A DNA stretch of 36,963 nucleotides. It comes from JASEHD01 sp964471945. GTDB taxonomy: Bacteria > Bacteroidota > Ignavibacteria > UBA10030 > SZUA-254. This document shows, piece after piece, positions 25,370-34,393 of the stretch (position 1 is its first letter; every line of letters starts with the position of its first letter). Where the stretch lies: assembly GCA_964471945.1 (NCBI GenBank), contig CAYYIJ010000014.1, positions 1 to 36,963 of the forward strand, written 5' to 3'. The translations under genes and the position numbers were made by a program. The notes under the pieces were generated by a model. That model saw only the letters and a list, made by a program, of their open reading frames with translations, made no database searches and had not been told where the DNA came from.

Positions 25370-26167
25370 ATGTATTTTAAGATCAATGGCTTTGGTATAA
25401 ATTATTCTATAGAAGGACCCAAAACAGAATTACCAATCGTTTTCATACATGGTTTCCCTTTTAGTAAAGAAATGTGGAAGCCGCAAGTCGAAGCATTGAA
25501 ACAAGACTATACAGTTGTTACCTATGACATTCGGGGGCACGGCGCAAGCGATGTGGGTAACTGTCTATATACTATCGAGTATTGTGTGTTTGATCTCATC
25601 GGTCTGCTTGATGCTCTTAAATTACAAAATGTAATCCTTGTAGGTTTATCTATGGGCGGTTATATCGCATTACGTGCTTTTGAAAAACACCACGATCGGT
25701 TTAAGGGATTAGTTCTTTGCGACACAAGTAGCGATGACGACACAAATGAAGTTAAAATCAAGCGTGCTCTTCAGGCACGAAACGTTAAAATTCACGGAAT
25801 GAGAAAATATGCCACTACATATCTGCCTGCAATCTTTTATGAAAAAACATTATTGAAAAAACCTGACGTTGTTAAAATGATCCGGGATATTATTGAAAAT
25901 ACATCACCAAATTCTGCCGCTGGTATGCTTATCGCACTTGCCGCTCGTACAAATTCAACACCATCGCTTTCAAAAATAGATGTCCCAACGCTTATCATGG
26001 TTGGTCAATTCGATGAGTTGACGCCTCCATCTACATCCATAGCAATGAAAGAAAAAATTCAAAATGCAGAGATCCACATCCTCCCAGATGCAGCACACAT
26101 GACCAATCTCGAAAATCCTGAAGAATTTAACAAACACCTCATAAATTTCTTAAAGAAATTCGAATGA
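25370..26167 (+). CDS. Alpha/beta hydrolase
   Basis: This 265-residue enzyme has the alpha/beta-hydrolase core. The oxyanion segment is FIHGFPFSKEMW, the nucleophile elbow is VGLSMGGYIALRAF (Ser94), the acid is in GQFDELTPP (Asp215) and the base in AAHMTNLENPEEF (His243). The cap is small. The sequence is of the 3-oxoadipate enol-lactonase/esterase kind, but the substrate cannot be told. An AGGAG site lies about 10 nt before the ATG. The stop overlaps the next start by 4 bp, so it is coupled to the MGDG-synthase-like gene and may act on a lipid. Confidence 0.85.
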   Translation: MYFKINGFGINYSIEGPKTELPIVFIHGFPFSKEMWKPQVEALKQDYTVVTYDIRGHGASDVGNCLYTIEYCVFDLIGLLDALKLQNVILVGLSMGGYIALRAFEKHHDRFKGLVLCDTSSDDDTNEVKIKRALQARNVKIHGMRKYATTYLPAIFYEKTLLKKPDVVKMIRDIIENTSPNSAAGMLIALAARTNSTPSLSKIDVPTLIMVGQFDELTPPSTSIAMKEKIQNAEIHILPDAAHMTNLENPEEFNKHLINFLKKFE

Positions 26168-27348
26168 AGAAAATCGCCGGCGACGAAAATAAAAAACACG
26201 TTCTGATCCTTTCCGCCACTGCTGGTACGGGCCATATACGAGCTGGTAACGCACTCGCTGAAACTGCACGTTCTTTGTCGCTCCCGATAGTTATACAACA
26301 CGAAGATATACTAAACTTTACTTTCCCGCTCTTTAAAAAATTATACAATGATCTTTATTTTACTCTTGTGAATGCTTCACCCGATTTGTGGGGATATCTT
26401 TACAAACATACCGAATCTTCAGGAAAAATAAAACAGAAACCTCCTTTCATCAAGTTGTTCGACCACTTCAATTATAAAAAATATCTCAAAGTGCTTGACG
26501 AGTTAAAACCTGACGCAATACTTTGCACACATTTTCTTCCTTATCAAGCCATTACTGATGAGATTGTTAAGAGCAGCTGGAAAATTCCTTTCTTCGCGGT
26601 TACAACAGATTATGATGTCCACACTATATGGATAAATCCAGCAGTTCATCATTACTATGTAGCAACAGAAGAAGCGGCATGGACTGTGCGCTCACATGGG
26701 ATACCCGATGATCAAATTACTATCACAGGGATACCGGTTATGCCGCAATTTACAGTTCAATCTTCACAAAAGCATTTAAGGAAAAAATTTCAATTGTCGC
26801 CAAATCAATTTACCATTATGATTCTATCGGGTGGCTATGGAATTGGTGTCATTGATAAACTCGTTATTTCAATCGCTGAGTTTCTCTCGGGTTTTAATAG
26901 AAGTCGATTTCAATTGCTTGTCGTATGCGGGAAAAATCAAATGTTGTATGAGAAATTGAAGCGATTATCATTCCCAACTAATATTACACCCAGGCTTTTT
27001 CAATTCATAGCTTACGTCGATGAGTTGATGGAATGCTCAGACGTTTTGATATCTAAATCAGGTGGCTTGACGGTATCGGAGGTGCTTGCGAAACATTTAC
27101 CGATGATCATATTCGATCCCATACCGGGGCAAGAAGCCCATAACGCTAATTATCTTACCGAACATGGTGCTGCATGGCGTGCACCAAATTTTCCAAATCT
27201 TCATTTCAAACTGAAGCAGTTGATTAAGAATCCAGAACTTTTAAGAAAGATGAAACACGCTGCTTCTCAAATTGCTCGCCCAGAAGCAGCGAAGCATATA
27301 CTCCATGATTTGATTCTGCGATTAATCCCTAATCATACATTTGAATAA
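26164..27348 (+). CDS. MGDG-synthase-like lipid glycosyltransferase (GT28)
   Basis: This 394-residue enzyme has two halves. Residues of about 12-180 match the MGDG synthase N-terminal domain (HVLILSATAGTGHIRAGNAL with a Gly-rich acceptor loop). Residues of about 210-380 form the GT28 donor domain, with ILSGGYGIG and SKSGGLTVSEVLAKHLPMII followed by GQEAHNANYL. It probably transfers a sugar to diacylglycerol, as plant MGDG synthase and Bacillus UgtP do. It begins with an ATGA overlap on the alpha/beta hydrolase. No terminator-like hairpin with a T-tract is seen in the 140 bp downstream. Confidence 0.85.
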   Translation: MKKIAGDENKKHVLILSATAGTGHIRAGNALAETARSLSLPIVIQHEDILNFTFPLFKKLYNDLYFTLVNASPDLWGYLYKHTESSGKIKQKPPFIKLFDHFNYKKYLKVLDELKPDAILCTHFLPYQAITDEIVKSSWKIPFFAVTTDYDVHTIWINPAVHHYYVATEEAAWTVRSHGIPDDQITITGIPVMPQFTVQSSQKHLRKKFQLSPNQFTIMILSGGYGIGVIDKLVISIAEFLSGFNRSRFQLLVVCGKNQMLYEKLKRLSFPTNITPRLFQFIAYVDELMECSDVLISKSGGLTVSEVLAKHLPMIIFDPIPGQEAHNANYLTEHGAAWRAPNFPNLHFKLKQLIKNPELLRKMKHAASQIARPEAAKHILHDLILRLIPNHTFE

Positions 27349-27488
27349 ACCGACAATATGCAATGCATTTCAAATATAAGGTTGCCATCCTGCGAGCTTT
27401 CTTGTCTTTACAGATGAAGCAATGAAATAATGATAGCAACACCTTACATGAGCCATCTTAGGATTTAGCTTACCAAGGAGAAAAATGA

Positions 27489-28088
27489 TTAGAAAAGAAA
27501 AAGGTGAAATCCTAAAACAATTCGTAATCCTCCAAAGTCACCATAGATTTCCTTATTCTCAGAGCGGCGATAATCATATAAAACATCAGCAAATATAGCA
27601 GTACGATATTCATTATCAAGCGGCTGCTCAATTCCGATACCCAAATAGTAACCTAATCTTTTTTCTGCATTTATTGTACGCTCGATTGTGCGGGTGCTCG
27701 ATAGTTTTAATTTAACCGTTGAATAACTTAAACCGCCGGTAAGACGTAGGTTGAATTGGGCAACTAATGACTGTTTATTTAGAATACCGACATGAATAAA
27801 GCTTTCGTTAAGCACAATCAAGCTGTCTATTGAAGCGTCGGCAAGTGCTTTTGCCTGAAAGTACGATATATCAGCCGTACTAAACAATTCTGATTTTAAA
27901 GGTAAACATATACCACCTCCCCATATAAGATCGGAACTCGATTGTGAAATTTGTTTAAACTGAGCATTGGACGGGAAAAAGAGTCCACCGTATATTGTAA
28001 AGATAAATGGTTGATCCTGTGCAAAGCTGTTTGTTGATACGAAAATCAACCAAAAAGTAATCAGGTAAAAAAATATTTTTTGTTTCAT
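27489..28088 (-). CDS. Small outer-membrane beta-barrel protein, unknown function
   Basis: This 199-residue protein begins with a signal peptide (about residues 1-23, ending SFAQ). Alternating hydrophobic strands follow, with aromatic girdles, and it ends in GFHLFLF, an aromatic C-terminal residue as in outer-membrane barrels. This resembles eight-stranded porin-like or OmpA-type barrels, but I cannot name a family. An AAGGA site lies just before the ATG. It is convergent with the hem cluster and lies downstream of the MITE and uvrA, in their orientation. Confidence 0.7.
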   Translation of the reverse strand: MKQKIFFYLITFWLIFVSTNSFAQDQPFIFTIYGGLFFPSNAQFKQISQSSSDLIWGGGICLPLKSELFSTADISYFQAKALADASIDSLIVLNESFIHVGILNKQSLVAQFNLRLTGGLSYSTVKLKLSSTRTIERTINAEKRLGYYLGIGIEQPLDNEYRTAIFADVLYDYRRSENKEIYGDFGGLRIVLGFHLFLF

Positions 28089-28169
28089 ATTTGGATCCTT
28101 ATTTATTTCCGTCTTATCTGATCGAATAAAACGTATGTTAAAATTACAACGCCAAGAATTACCGTTTGA

Positions 28170-28318
28170 GAGACTTCTGAAAAAATCATTTTTTTAAATA
28201 AACCCTGTCACGCTGAGCTTGTAAGCATTAGGCTTACTTGTCGAAGCGTGAAATCGTAGTAAATTGTCATGGTTCGACAAGCTCACCATGACTATTAACC
28301 CCATTTTTCAGAAGTCTC
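28170..28318. mobile_element. MITE-like element with 15-bp perfect terminal inverted repeats
   Basis: GAGACTTCTGAAAAA (28170-28184) is repeated as a perfect inverted copy at 28304-28318. The 149-bp element has no gene. TTTGA occurs just outside both ends (28165-28169 and 28320-28324), consistent with a short target duplication if one base (A, 28319) is allowed on the right. The interior holds two hairpins: CACGCT/AGCGTG enclosing GTAAGC/GCTTAC, and GTCATGGT/ACCATGAC (8 bp) at 28265-28291. It is probably moved by a transposase in trans, and it sits in the 294-bp gap between uvrA and the barrel gene. Confidence 0.7.
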
Positions 28319-28382
28319 ATTTGATTAAATTCAATTCATTTCATAGAATACCACTAAGCATAGCACCCAAGAACTCCGGCTT

Positions 28383-31256
28383 CTATGCAATTTTTTTTAG
28401 TTCGTGTTTCAGAATTTGACCAGTATATGATTGACTATTCATCGCCACTTCTTCTGGTGTACCTTCAGCTACGATGTGACCGCCTTCATCTCCACCTTCG
28501 GGTCCTAAATCGATAATCCAATCGGCTGTTTTAATAACATCCATGTTATGCTCGACCACGATAACCGTGTTACCATTTTCTACAAGTCGATTAAGAACGG
28601 AAAGAAGAATTCGGATATCTTCAAAGTGCAATCCGGTCGTTGGCTCATCGAGGATGTACAAAGTTTTTCCAGTGCTATATCTCGATAGTCCTGTTGAAAG
28701 TTTAATCCGTTGTGCTTCACCGCCCGAAAGTGTTGTTGCTTGCTGTCCTAAGCGGATGTAACCAAGACCAACCTCGTGCAGTGTTTGGAGCTTTTGGTGA
28801 ATTCGTGGAATGTCCTTGACAAATCCCAGAGCTTCTTCTACTGTCATGCCCAGTACATCGGCAATCGATTTACCTTTGTAAATAATTTCAAGAGTTTCCC
28901 GGTTGTAGCGTTTACCTTTACACACTTCACATAGGACGTATACATCCGGGAGGAAGTTCATTTCAATTTTTCGTACACCATCACCTTCACATTCATCGCA
29001 TCTCCCGCCTTTCACGTTAAAGCTGAATCTCCCGGACCGGTAACCGCGTATTTTCGATTCAGGGAGTTGTGTATATAAATCACGGATAAATGTGAATAAA
29101 CCTGTATAGGTTGCAGGATTTGAACGCGGAGTTCTGCCAATTGGTGATTGATCGATATCAATGACTTTATCAATATACTCCAATCCTTCGATTGATTCGT
29201 ATGGTAGCGGAACACCTTTTGATTGATAAAATTTTCTGGCAAGAACTGGATACAAAGTGTCTGCTATAAGTGTAGATTTACCAGAGCCGCTCACGCCAGT
29301 AATGCAAACAAATTTTCCAAGCGGTATATTTACGGTTAACGATTTCAAGTTGTTTCCCGCACACTCAATAAGACGAAGATACTTTCCATTTCCTGCACGG
29401 CGGTTTTGTGGAACTTCAATTTTTTCTTTCCCTTTCAAGAAAAGAGCTGTATGTGAGACTGCTCCAGATCCATTTAATCTAATAGTATTATTTCTGACTT
29501 TTAATTCTCTCAGTTTCCCCCAGGTTACGGCGTATCCTCCGTGTTCTCCAGCACCGGGACCTAAATCCAAAACAAAATCAGCACTCGTAATCATCTCCTT
29601 ATCATGTTCGACAACGATAACGGTATTACCTAAATCTCGGAGTTGTTTTAAGCTATTGATTAGCTTAAGATTATCTCGCTGGTGCAAACCGATACTCGGC
29701 TCATCAAGAATATACAAAACACCAACAAGCTGCGTTCCTATCTGGGTTGCTAATCGTATTCGCTGTGCCTCTCCACCCGAAAGCGTTCGTACAGGCCGAT
29801 CCATCGTTAAATAATCCAAACCGACATTCAGTAGAAATTGAAGCCGTTGTTGAATCTCTTTTAAAATTGGATGTGCAATTTCCTTTTGACGTTCATTAAG
29901 TTTTAGAACTGCAAAAAACTTTACAGCTTCTCGAATCGATAATCGAACAACATCATGTATACCAAACGATTTTTGTGTACTTAAATCATGAAGCTTTATA
30001 TGTAAACTTTCTTTTTTTAGGCGTCCCCCACCACATACATGACACGGCGTTGTATTCATATATGCTTCTATCCACCGACGCATCCCTTCGGAGGAACTCT
30101 CATCGTAATAATGTTGGAGTGTTTTTATTATTCCATTGAATCGTTGCTTGTAGGTAACTGTCCGTCCACTGGGATGTGTATACAAAATATTATACTTTTC
30201 ATTGCCGCTACCATTTAATAAAAGCTCGATGTATCTTTTGGACAATTTATTTATTGGTAATGACAAATCAATATTATGCTTCCGAGATACTGCTCTTACC
30301 TGACTCCAGAGCCAGGTTTCACGTGGTTTGCCAAGCGGTGCAATACCTTCATTATCGATACTAAGACTTTCATCAGGAATTATTAACCGAATATCGAATT
30401 CCCTTGTCGCCCCCAACCCATTACAAAATGAACAAGCACCGTAAGGCGAATTAAAAGAAAATGAGTTAGGTGCAGGATCATCGTAACTTACCCCACACTC
30501 AAGACACGCGAGGTGCTGACTGAAAAGATGATCTTTGTTTTCAGAATTTACGATTACGAGCCCCGAACCGATCTGAAGAGCCGTTTCAATCGAATCGGCT
30601 ATGCGTGAGCGCATATCGTGACGGACAATAAGGCGATCAATCACGATCTCGATATTGTGAACTTTGTATCTGCTTATCTGCATCCCTTTAGAGATTTCTT
30701 TTATTTCACCATCGATGCGAACCCGGAGGAAACCATCTTTAATAATTTCTTCAAACAGTTCACGATAATGCCCCTTTCGTCCTCGAATAACAGGAGCAAG
30801 AATTTGGATTTTTGATCCTTCTGGGTATTTCATTACTGTATCGATGATTTGGTCAACAGATTGTTTCTGAACAATCCTTTCACAATTATAACAATGCTGG
30901 ATTCCAACACGTGCGTAAAGAAGCCGTAAATAATCGTAAATCTCAGTAACGGTGCCAATGGTTGAACGGGGATTATGAGAAACAGTTTTCTGCTCGATGG
31001 AGATGGTTGGGCTTAGTCCTTCTATGTAATCAACATCGGGGCGCTCCAGCAATCCTAAAAACTGTCTCGCATATGCTGAAAGACTTTCAACATATCGCCG
31101 CTGCCCTTCAGCATAAATTGTATCAAAGGCAAGACTCGATTTACCAGAACCTGACAACCCAGTGATTACAATAAGTTGATCACGCGGCATCTCGACGTCA
31201 ATATTTTTTAGATTGTGGACGCGAGCGCCTTTAACAATAAGTTTACCTTGTTCCAC
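28383..31256 (-). CDS. uvrA: Excinuclease ABC subunit A
   Basis: UvrA is the damage-recognition ATPase of nucleotide excision repair and loads UvrB. The 957-residue protein has two ABC modules. The first has Walker A GLSGSGKSSLAFDT near residue 34 and signature LSGGEAQRIRLATQIG. The second has GVSGSGKSTLIADTL and LSGGEAQRIKLSTGL. Zinc modules are intact: CLECGVSYDDPAPNSF and CSFCNGLG in one, and CDECEGDGV and CEVCKGKRYN in another. The length is the usual one. It follows the Ig-like lipoprotein gene by 28 bp and may be co-transcribed with it. The T-rich segment near its stop codon is part of the coding region. Confidence 0.98.
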   Translation of the reverse strand: MEQGKLIVKGARVHNLKNIDVEMPRDQLIVITGLSGSGKSSLAFDTIYAEGQRRYVESLSAYARQFLGLLERPDVDYIEGLSPTISIEQKTVSHNPRSTIGTVTEIYDYLRLLYARVGIQHCYNCERIVQKQSVDQIIDTVMKYPEGSKIQILAPVIRGRKGHYRELFEEIIKDGFLRVRIDGEIKEISKGMQISRYKVHNIEIVIDRLIVRHDMRSRIADSIETALQIGSGLVIVNSENKDHLFSQHLACLECGVSYDDPAPNSFSFNSPYGACSFCNGLGATREFDIRLIIPDESLSIDNEGIAPLGKPRETWLWSQVRAVSRKHNIDLSLPINKLSKRYIELLLNGSGNEKYNILYTHPSGRTVTYKQRFNGIIKTLQHYYDESSSEGMRRWIEAYMNTTPCHVCGGGRLKKESLHIKLHDLSTQKSFGIHDVVRLSIREAVKFFAVLKLNERQKEIAHPILKEIQQRLQFLLNVGLDYLTMDRPVRTLSGGEAQRIRLATQIGTQLVGVLYILDEPSIGLHQRDNLKLINSLKQLRDLGNTVIVVEHDKEMITSADFVLDLGPGAGEHGGYAVTWGKLRELKVRNNTIRLNGSGAVSHTALFLKGKEKIEVPQNRRAGNGKYLRLIECAGNNLKSLTVNIPLGKFVCITGVSGSGKSTLIADTLYPVLARKFYQSKGVPLPYESIEGLEYIDKVIDIDQSPIGRTPRSNPATYTGLFTFIRDLYTQLPESKIRGYRSGRFSFNVKGGRCDECEGDGVRKIEMNFLPDVYVLCEVCKGKRYNRETLEIIYKGKSIADVLGMTVEEALGFVKDIPRIHQKLQTLHEVGLGYIRLGQQATTLSGGEAQRIKLSTGLSRYSTGKTLYILDEPTTGLHFEDIRILLSVLNRLVENGNTVIVVEHNMDVIKTADWIIDLGPEGGDEGGHIVAEGTPEEVAMNSQSYTGQILKHELKKIA

Positions 31257-31284
31257 TGAATATTAGAAATATGTATTGCAATGA

Positions 31285-32670
31285 CTAACCACCTGTATGG
31301 AATTTAAATTCGTAACCGGCGAATGGTGCATGTCCTATTGAAGTCAGTTTATCGCCAATACGGATATTATATACTTGATATGCCCGAAGTAATCCGGCTC
31401 CCATATAGTATACAAATAACCTTCGTGATCTATCAATTATAAATTCTCCATCCTCCCATGGTACGATTTGAAAAGAGGAACGTATTGTACTTGTATCAAG
31501 AATTGCATTAAACTCGATTTCTATAGTATTAGTGGAACGAGGGTATAGTTGATTATTACTTGGTGCAGTTCTTAGCACGCTTAACGGAGCTGTTTTGAAA
31601 GAAAATTGATGTGGAGCAGAAAGATATTCACCTTGTTTCGACTGGATGATAGTATCGAGTTTTACATTATACCGTGTTTCCGAAACGAATTCTATGGACG
31701 GTATAAATTTGAATGCTAAATTGCTCCAAGAATAATGTAAAGTTCCTTCAATATAAGGATCAATCGTAAATCCAGAGTCGAGCTTTACACTGTTCGGATC
31801 AAACAGTGTTGTGAACGAGACATCGATAGTTCCATAAAGAGGTATATCCACACTGCCATCTGTTGGATAAGATGAGCTTACATTGAACAAACCAGTCCGA
31901 AATGACCAGCTAATTTTTTTAGGGAGCTCGTAATAATCACTATCTTTTGCCGTCTCAAATACAGTGATTGTGTACATTGTATCGCTTTTAAATGATGAAT
32001 TGCTGATAAAATAAATGCCGGTGTTATCAGAGTATTTTGGATTAAATCCCCAATAACCGGTTTGACTTGGTTCAATATTGATGGAGCTCCTAATATCATT
32101 TTCCCGCTTAAACGAAACAGGCCTGTTAAAACGAATTTGTATCGTATCATTCAAAGGAACATTGATTACACCATTCGATGGATACACTGAAACTATGCGA
32201 AACTCGGTTTCAGGCATAAACGTTAAGACATACTCTGATCCTAAAATGTTTCCATTAATGTCTTTCGCGTCGGGAGCGATTCTCAATGTGCCTCTTTCGT
32301 TAATTTTCCAAAGAAAATTCCTACGTCCAGAAACATCAGTGGGATAGAACGTAAAAATATCTCCCCCAATTGATTGAATGTTATTGGTATCTATCTGGAG
32401 CAGACGCCGATTGGATTTGAAACTTATTGCACGCTTGACCGTTGCTCGATCCATTATCTTATTAAACCGTATCTGAATCTGAGAAATCGGGAATTCATCA
32501 TAAGGTCCGTTACTATTTGCAACTGGATAAGTTGCAATAACTTTCGGCATTATGTTTGGATCTATCAGAGCTTCAACATCTGGTCCTGGAAGATCGGAGG
32601 GACCTTCTAAATCCCGACAACCGACCAATAAAATGAAAAGAAATAAGATAGACAAATTGATAGTTTTCAT
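31285..32670 (-). CDS. Lipoprotein with four Big_5-type Ig-like repeats
   Basis: This 461-residue protein starts with a lipoprotein signal, MKTINLSILFLFILLVGC, with the lipobox Cys at residue 18. Four repeats of about 90-110 residues follow. Each begins with a hydrophobic strand, then a Pro-rich turn, then a strand of the type I-x-I-x-F-(N/T): ATYPVANSNG...IQIRFNK, SVYPSNGVIN...IQIRFNR, SSYPTDGSVD...IDVSFTT and TAPSNNQLYP...IEIEFNA. This is the Big_5 (SbsA-type) Ig-like fold common in FCB surface lipoproteins. Function is unknown. A good promoter precedes it, and a GAGGA ribosome binding site lies 7 nt before the ATG. Confidence 0.75.
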   Translation of the reverse strand: MKTINLSILFLFILLVGCRDLEGPSDLPGPDVEALIDPNIMPKVIATYPVANSNGPYDEFPISQIQIRFNKIMDRATVKRAISFKSNRRLLQIDTNNIQSIGGDIFTFYPTDVSGRRNFLWKINERGTLRIAPDAKDINGNILGSEYVLTFMPETEFRIVSVYPSNGVINVPLNDTIQIRFNRPVSFKRENDIRSSINIEPSQTGYWGFNPKYSDNTGIYFISNSSFKSDTMYTITVFETAKDSDYYELPKKISWSFRTGLFNVSSSYPTDGSVDIPLYGTIDVSFTTLFDPNSVKLDSGFTIDPYIEGTLHYSWSNLAFKFIPSIEFVSETRYNVKLDTIIQSKQGEYLSAPHQFSFKTAPLSVLRTAPSNNQLYPRSTNTIEIEFNAILDTSTIRSSFQIVPWEDGEFIIDRSRRLFVYYMGAGLLRAYQVYNIRIGDKLTSIGHAPFAGYEFKFHTGG

Positions 32671-32711
32671 TGTTTGATCCTCAATTATTTTATGAGAACT
32701 TCTTCTCTTAA

Positions 32712-32740
32712 AAGATACTAAAGTTTATGTGGGGAGTCAA
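32712..32740 (-). promoter_or_regulatory. Sigma70-type promoter of the Ig-like lipoprotein (and perhaps uvrA)
   Basis: On the minus strand TTGACT (32740-32735) and TATCTT (32717-32712) are 17 bp apart. The start would fall near 32705, about 35 nt before the ATG at 32670. Confidence 0.55.
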
Positions 32741-32784
32741 ATTCAAACGCCATTTCCCGTACACGATAATCTTAGATGTGGTTC

Positions 32785-33693
32785 TTACCCGAGCCGTCTT
32801 CGTTTGTTTAGATACTGGAATAATGCCACATCGAAAGGTGTCGAGGTTTCAAGTTCAACATAATCAATTTTATGATCTCGGCATTCTTTTTTGTACTTGT
32901 TGGTAAATTTTGTTATTTCCTCCTGATACGATTTTTGAATATGCCAGGGCTGAGTTGCTAACTCTTCTGAAGTCTCCATATCTTTAAACACTGCATCACG
33001 TCCAAACGCAAAGGACATTTCCAATGGATCTAGAATGTGCATAACAATGACCTCATTTTTCTTATGGCGGAAATGTCGGAGAGCTGCCATAACCTCATTT
33101 GGGTCATCGAATAGATCGCTAAGAATAATTACCAACCCTCGACGTTTAATTCGTTCAGCTATTAGATGAAGGGCAGACGCAGTGGCTGTTTTATTGCTTG
33201 CCGATAGTAATTCCAATTGCCGTAGAATTTCCCTAAGGTACGATTTGGTCGCATGAGGAGGCATATAAAGACGAACCTTCTCATCATAGATTGTGAATCC
33301 AACTGCATCACGCTGCTGCACCATCAACTGAGAAAGGGCTGCGGTTATGTATGAAGCATATTTCAATTTTGTCATTCGCCCGTTGGATGAAAAAGACATA
33401 GACCGACTCGCATCCAAAATAATATATGCCTTTAGATTTGTCTCTTCTTCAAATTGTTTAATATAATAACGATTGGTTCTTCCGAATATTTTCCAATCGA
33501 GATGTTTGATCTCATCACCGGGCATATATTGGCGATGCTCGGCAAATTCAACACTAAAACCATGGTAAGGGCTTTTATGCAAACCTGTGATAAAACCTTC
33601 CACGACAAGCCGTGCCACTAGCTCCATGTTAGCAAGCCGGGCTACTATTTCAGGTTGGAGAAATTTCCGGTAATCTTGAAATGTTTCTATCAC
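32785..33693 (-). CDS. DUF58 family protein with a vWA-like fold
   Basis: This 302-residue cytoplasmic protein has the DUF58 signature: RQYMPGDEIKHLDWKIFGR near residue 54, then RYYIKQFEEETNL and LDASRSM, a MIDAS-like D-x-S-x-S (Asp94 to Ser98). Such proteins often pair with MoxR-type AAA+ ATPases and vWA membrane proteins in chaperone-like or envelope-assembly clusters. No moxR gene is in the window. It overlaps the TPR lipoprotein gene by 4 bp, so the two are coupled, but their shared job is unknown. Confidence 0.88.
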   Translation of the reverse strand: MIETFQDYRKFLQPEIVARLANMELVARLVVEGFITGLHKSPYHGFSVEFAEHRQYMPGDEIKHLDWKIFGRTNRYYIKQFEEETNLKAYIILDASRSMSFSSNGRMTKLKYASYITAALSQLMVQQRDAVGFTIYDEKVRLYMPPHATKSYLREILRQLELLSASNKTATASALHLIAERIKRRGLVIILSDLFDDPNEVMAALRHFRHKKNEVIVMHILDPLEMSFAFGRDAVFKDMETSEELATQPWHIQKSYQEEITKFTNKYKKECRDHKIDYVELETSTPFDVALFQYLNKRRRLG

Positions 33694-34208
33694 TTCCTGC
33701 TCGGTTTTGAAGCTTGTTTTGTTTCACTCTTTTCCGTTATAACTATCGGCGGTGTAAATGCCTGGGTAGGTTCTTTCCCTAATGTTTCTAATTCAAATTT
33801 TGCCGAAGGTGCAAGCTCATGTTCGGGATATTTTCGAAGGAATATTTCGTAAATCATTTTTGCGCTGTCTAAAACACGCAGTTCGTTATTGTAGGTAAAA
33901 CCAGCAAGAAAGAGCATCGTCGGCGCCTGACTGCTTGTAGAAAATGTTTCATAAAATCGTTGATAAGCGCTTATTGCCTTGCGTACATCTTTTAGATCAT
34001 TATTATACATAAATGCCAGGCGGAGAAGAGAACTTTCAGCATAAGCACTCGTTGAAAAGCGGCTTACTACCTCCTCGTATAATTCGGCAGCTTCATCAAA
34101 GCTTTTATTTTCTTCAGCGATTTTTCCGTTAGTGTAGATATCTATATCACTTTTGCGTGAACATGATGAAAAAATTATTACTGTTAATATTATGTATAAC
34201 CACCGCAT
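33690..34208 (-). CDS. TPR-type lipoprotein
   Basis: This 172-residue protein starts MRWLYIILTVIIFSSCS, a lipoprotein signal with the lipobox Cys at residue 16. The mature part is helical with TPR-like units: KSFDEAAELYEEVVSRF, DVRKAISAYQRFYETF and LDSAKMIYEIFLRKYP, each followed by a polar turn. The pattern resembles BamD/YbgF-type tetratricopeptide lipoproteins. It could bind a partner at the outer membrane or in the periplasm. An AAAGGA site lies before the ATG, and the gene overlaps DUF58 by 4 bp. Confidence 0.75.
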   Translation of the reverse strand: MRWLYIILTVIIFSSCSRKSDIDIYTNGKIAEENKSFDEAAELYEEVVSRFSTSAYAESSLLRLAFMYNNDLKDVRKAISAYQRFYETFSTSSQAPTMLFLAGFTYNNELRVLDSAKMIYEIFLRKYPEHELAPSAKFELETLGKEPTQAFTPPIVITEKSETKQASKPSRK

Positions 34209-34338
34209 TGAGTAATTCCTTTAGAAAGATTAACGATATTAATCTACGAATTGACAGAGCAAGATGCAACTCATATTTAAAAAATCAGGGAATATCATAA
34301 ATTCCTATATTTTCTAATGAGAACCTCTAAAAACTCAC

Positions 34339-34369
34339 CACTAAGACGCTCAGTGGTTAAATTTTTTAT
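34339..34369. terminator. Possible bidirectional terminator hairpin
   Basis: ACCACT (34339-34344) pairs with AGTGGT (34354-34359) around a 9-nt loop. On the + strand a T6 run follows after 4 nt, and on the minus strand a T5 run follows after 3 nt. The stem is short, so support is modest. It lies in the region between the TPR lipoprotein and the exonuclease remnant, where nothing else is recognised (34209-34393). Confidence 0.35.
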
Positions 34370-34393
34370 TTGCCTTTTGTTTTTAAAGGTGCC

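Noticed and set aside
27485..27600. A 37-residue + strand reading frame with a good AAGGAG site
   Set aside because: It overlaps the end of the barrel gene in antisense, shows no recognisable protein features, and one good ribosome site can arise by chance.
28358..28398. A GCATAG/CTATGC hairpin followed by eight Ts on the + strand
   Set aside because: It overlaps the end of the uvrA coding sequence, and no + strand gene precedes it, so a terminator reading lacks support.
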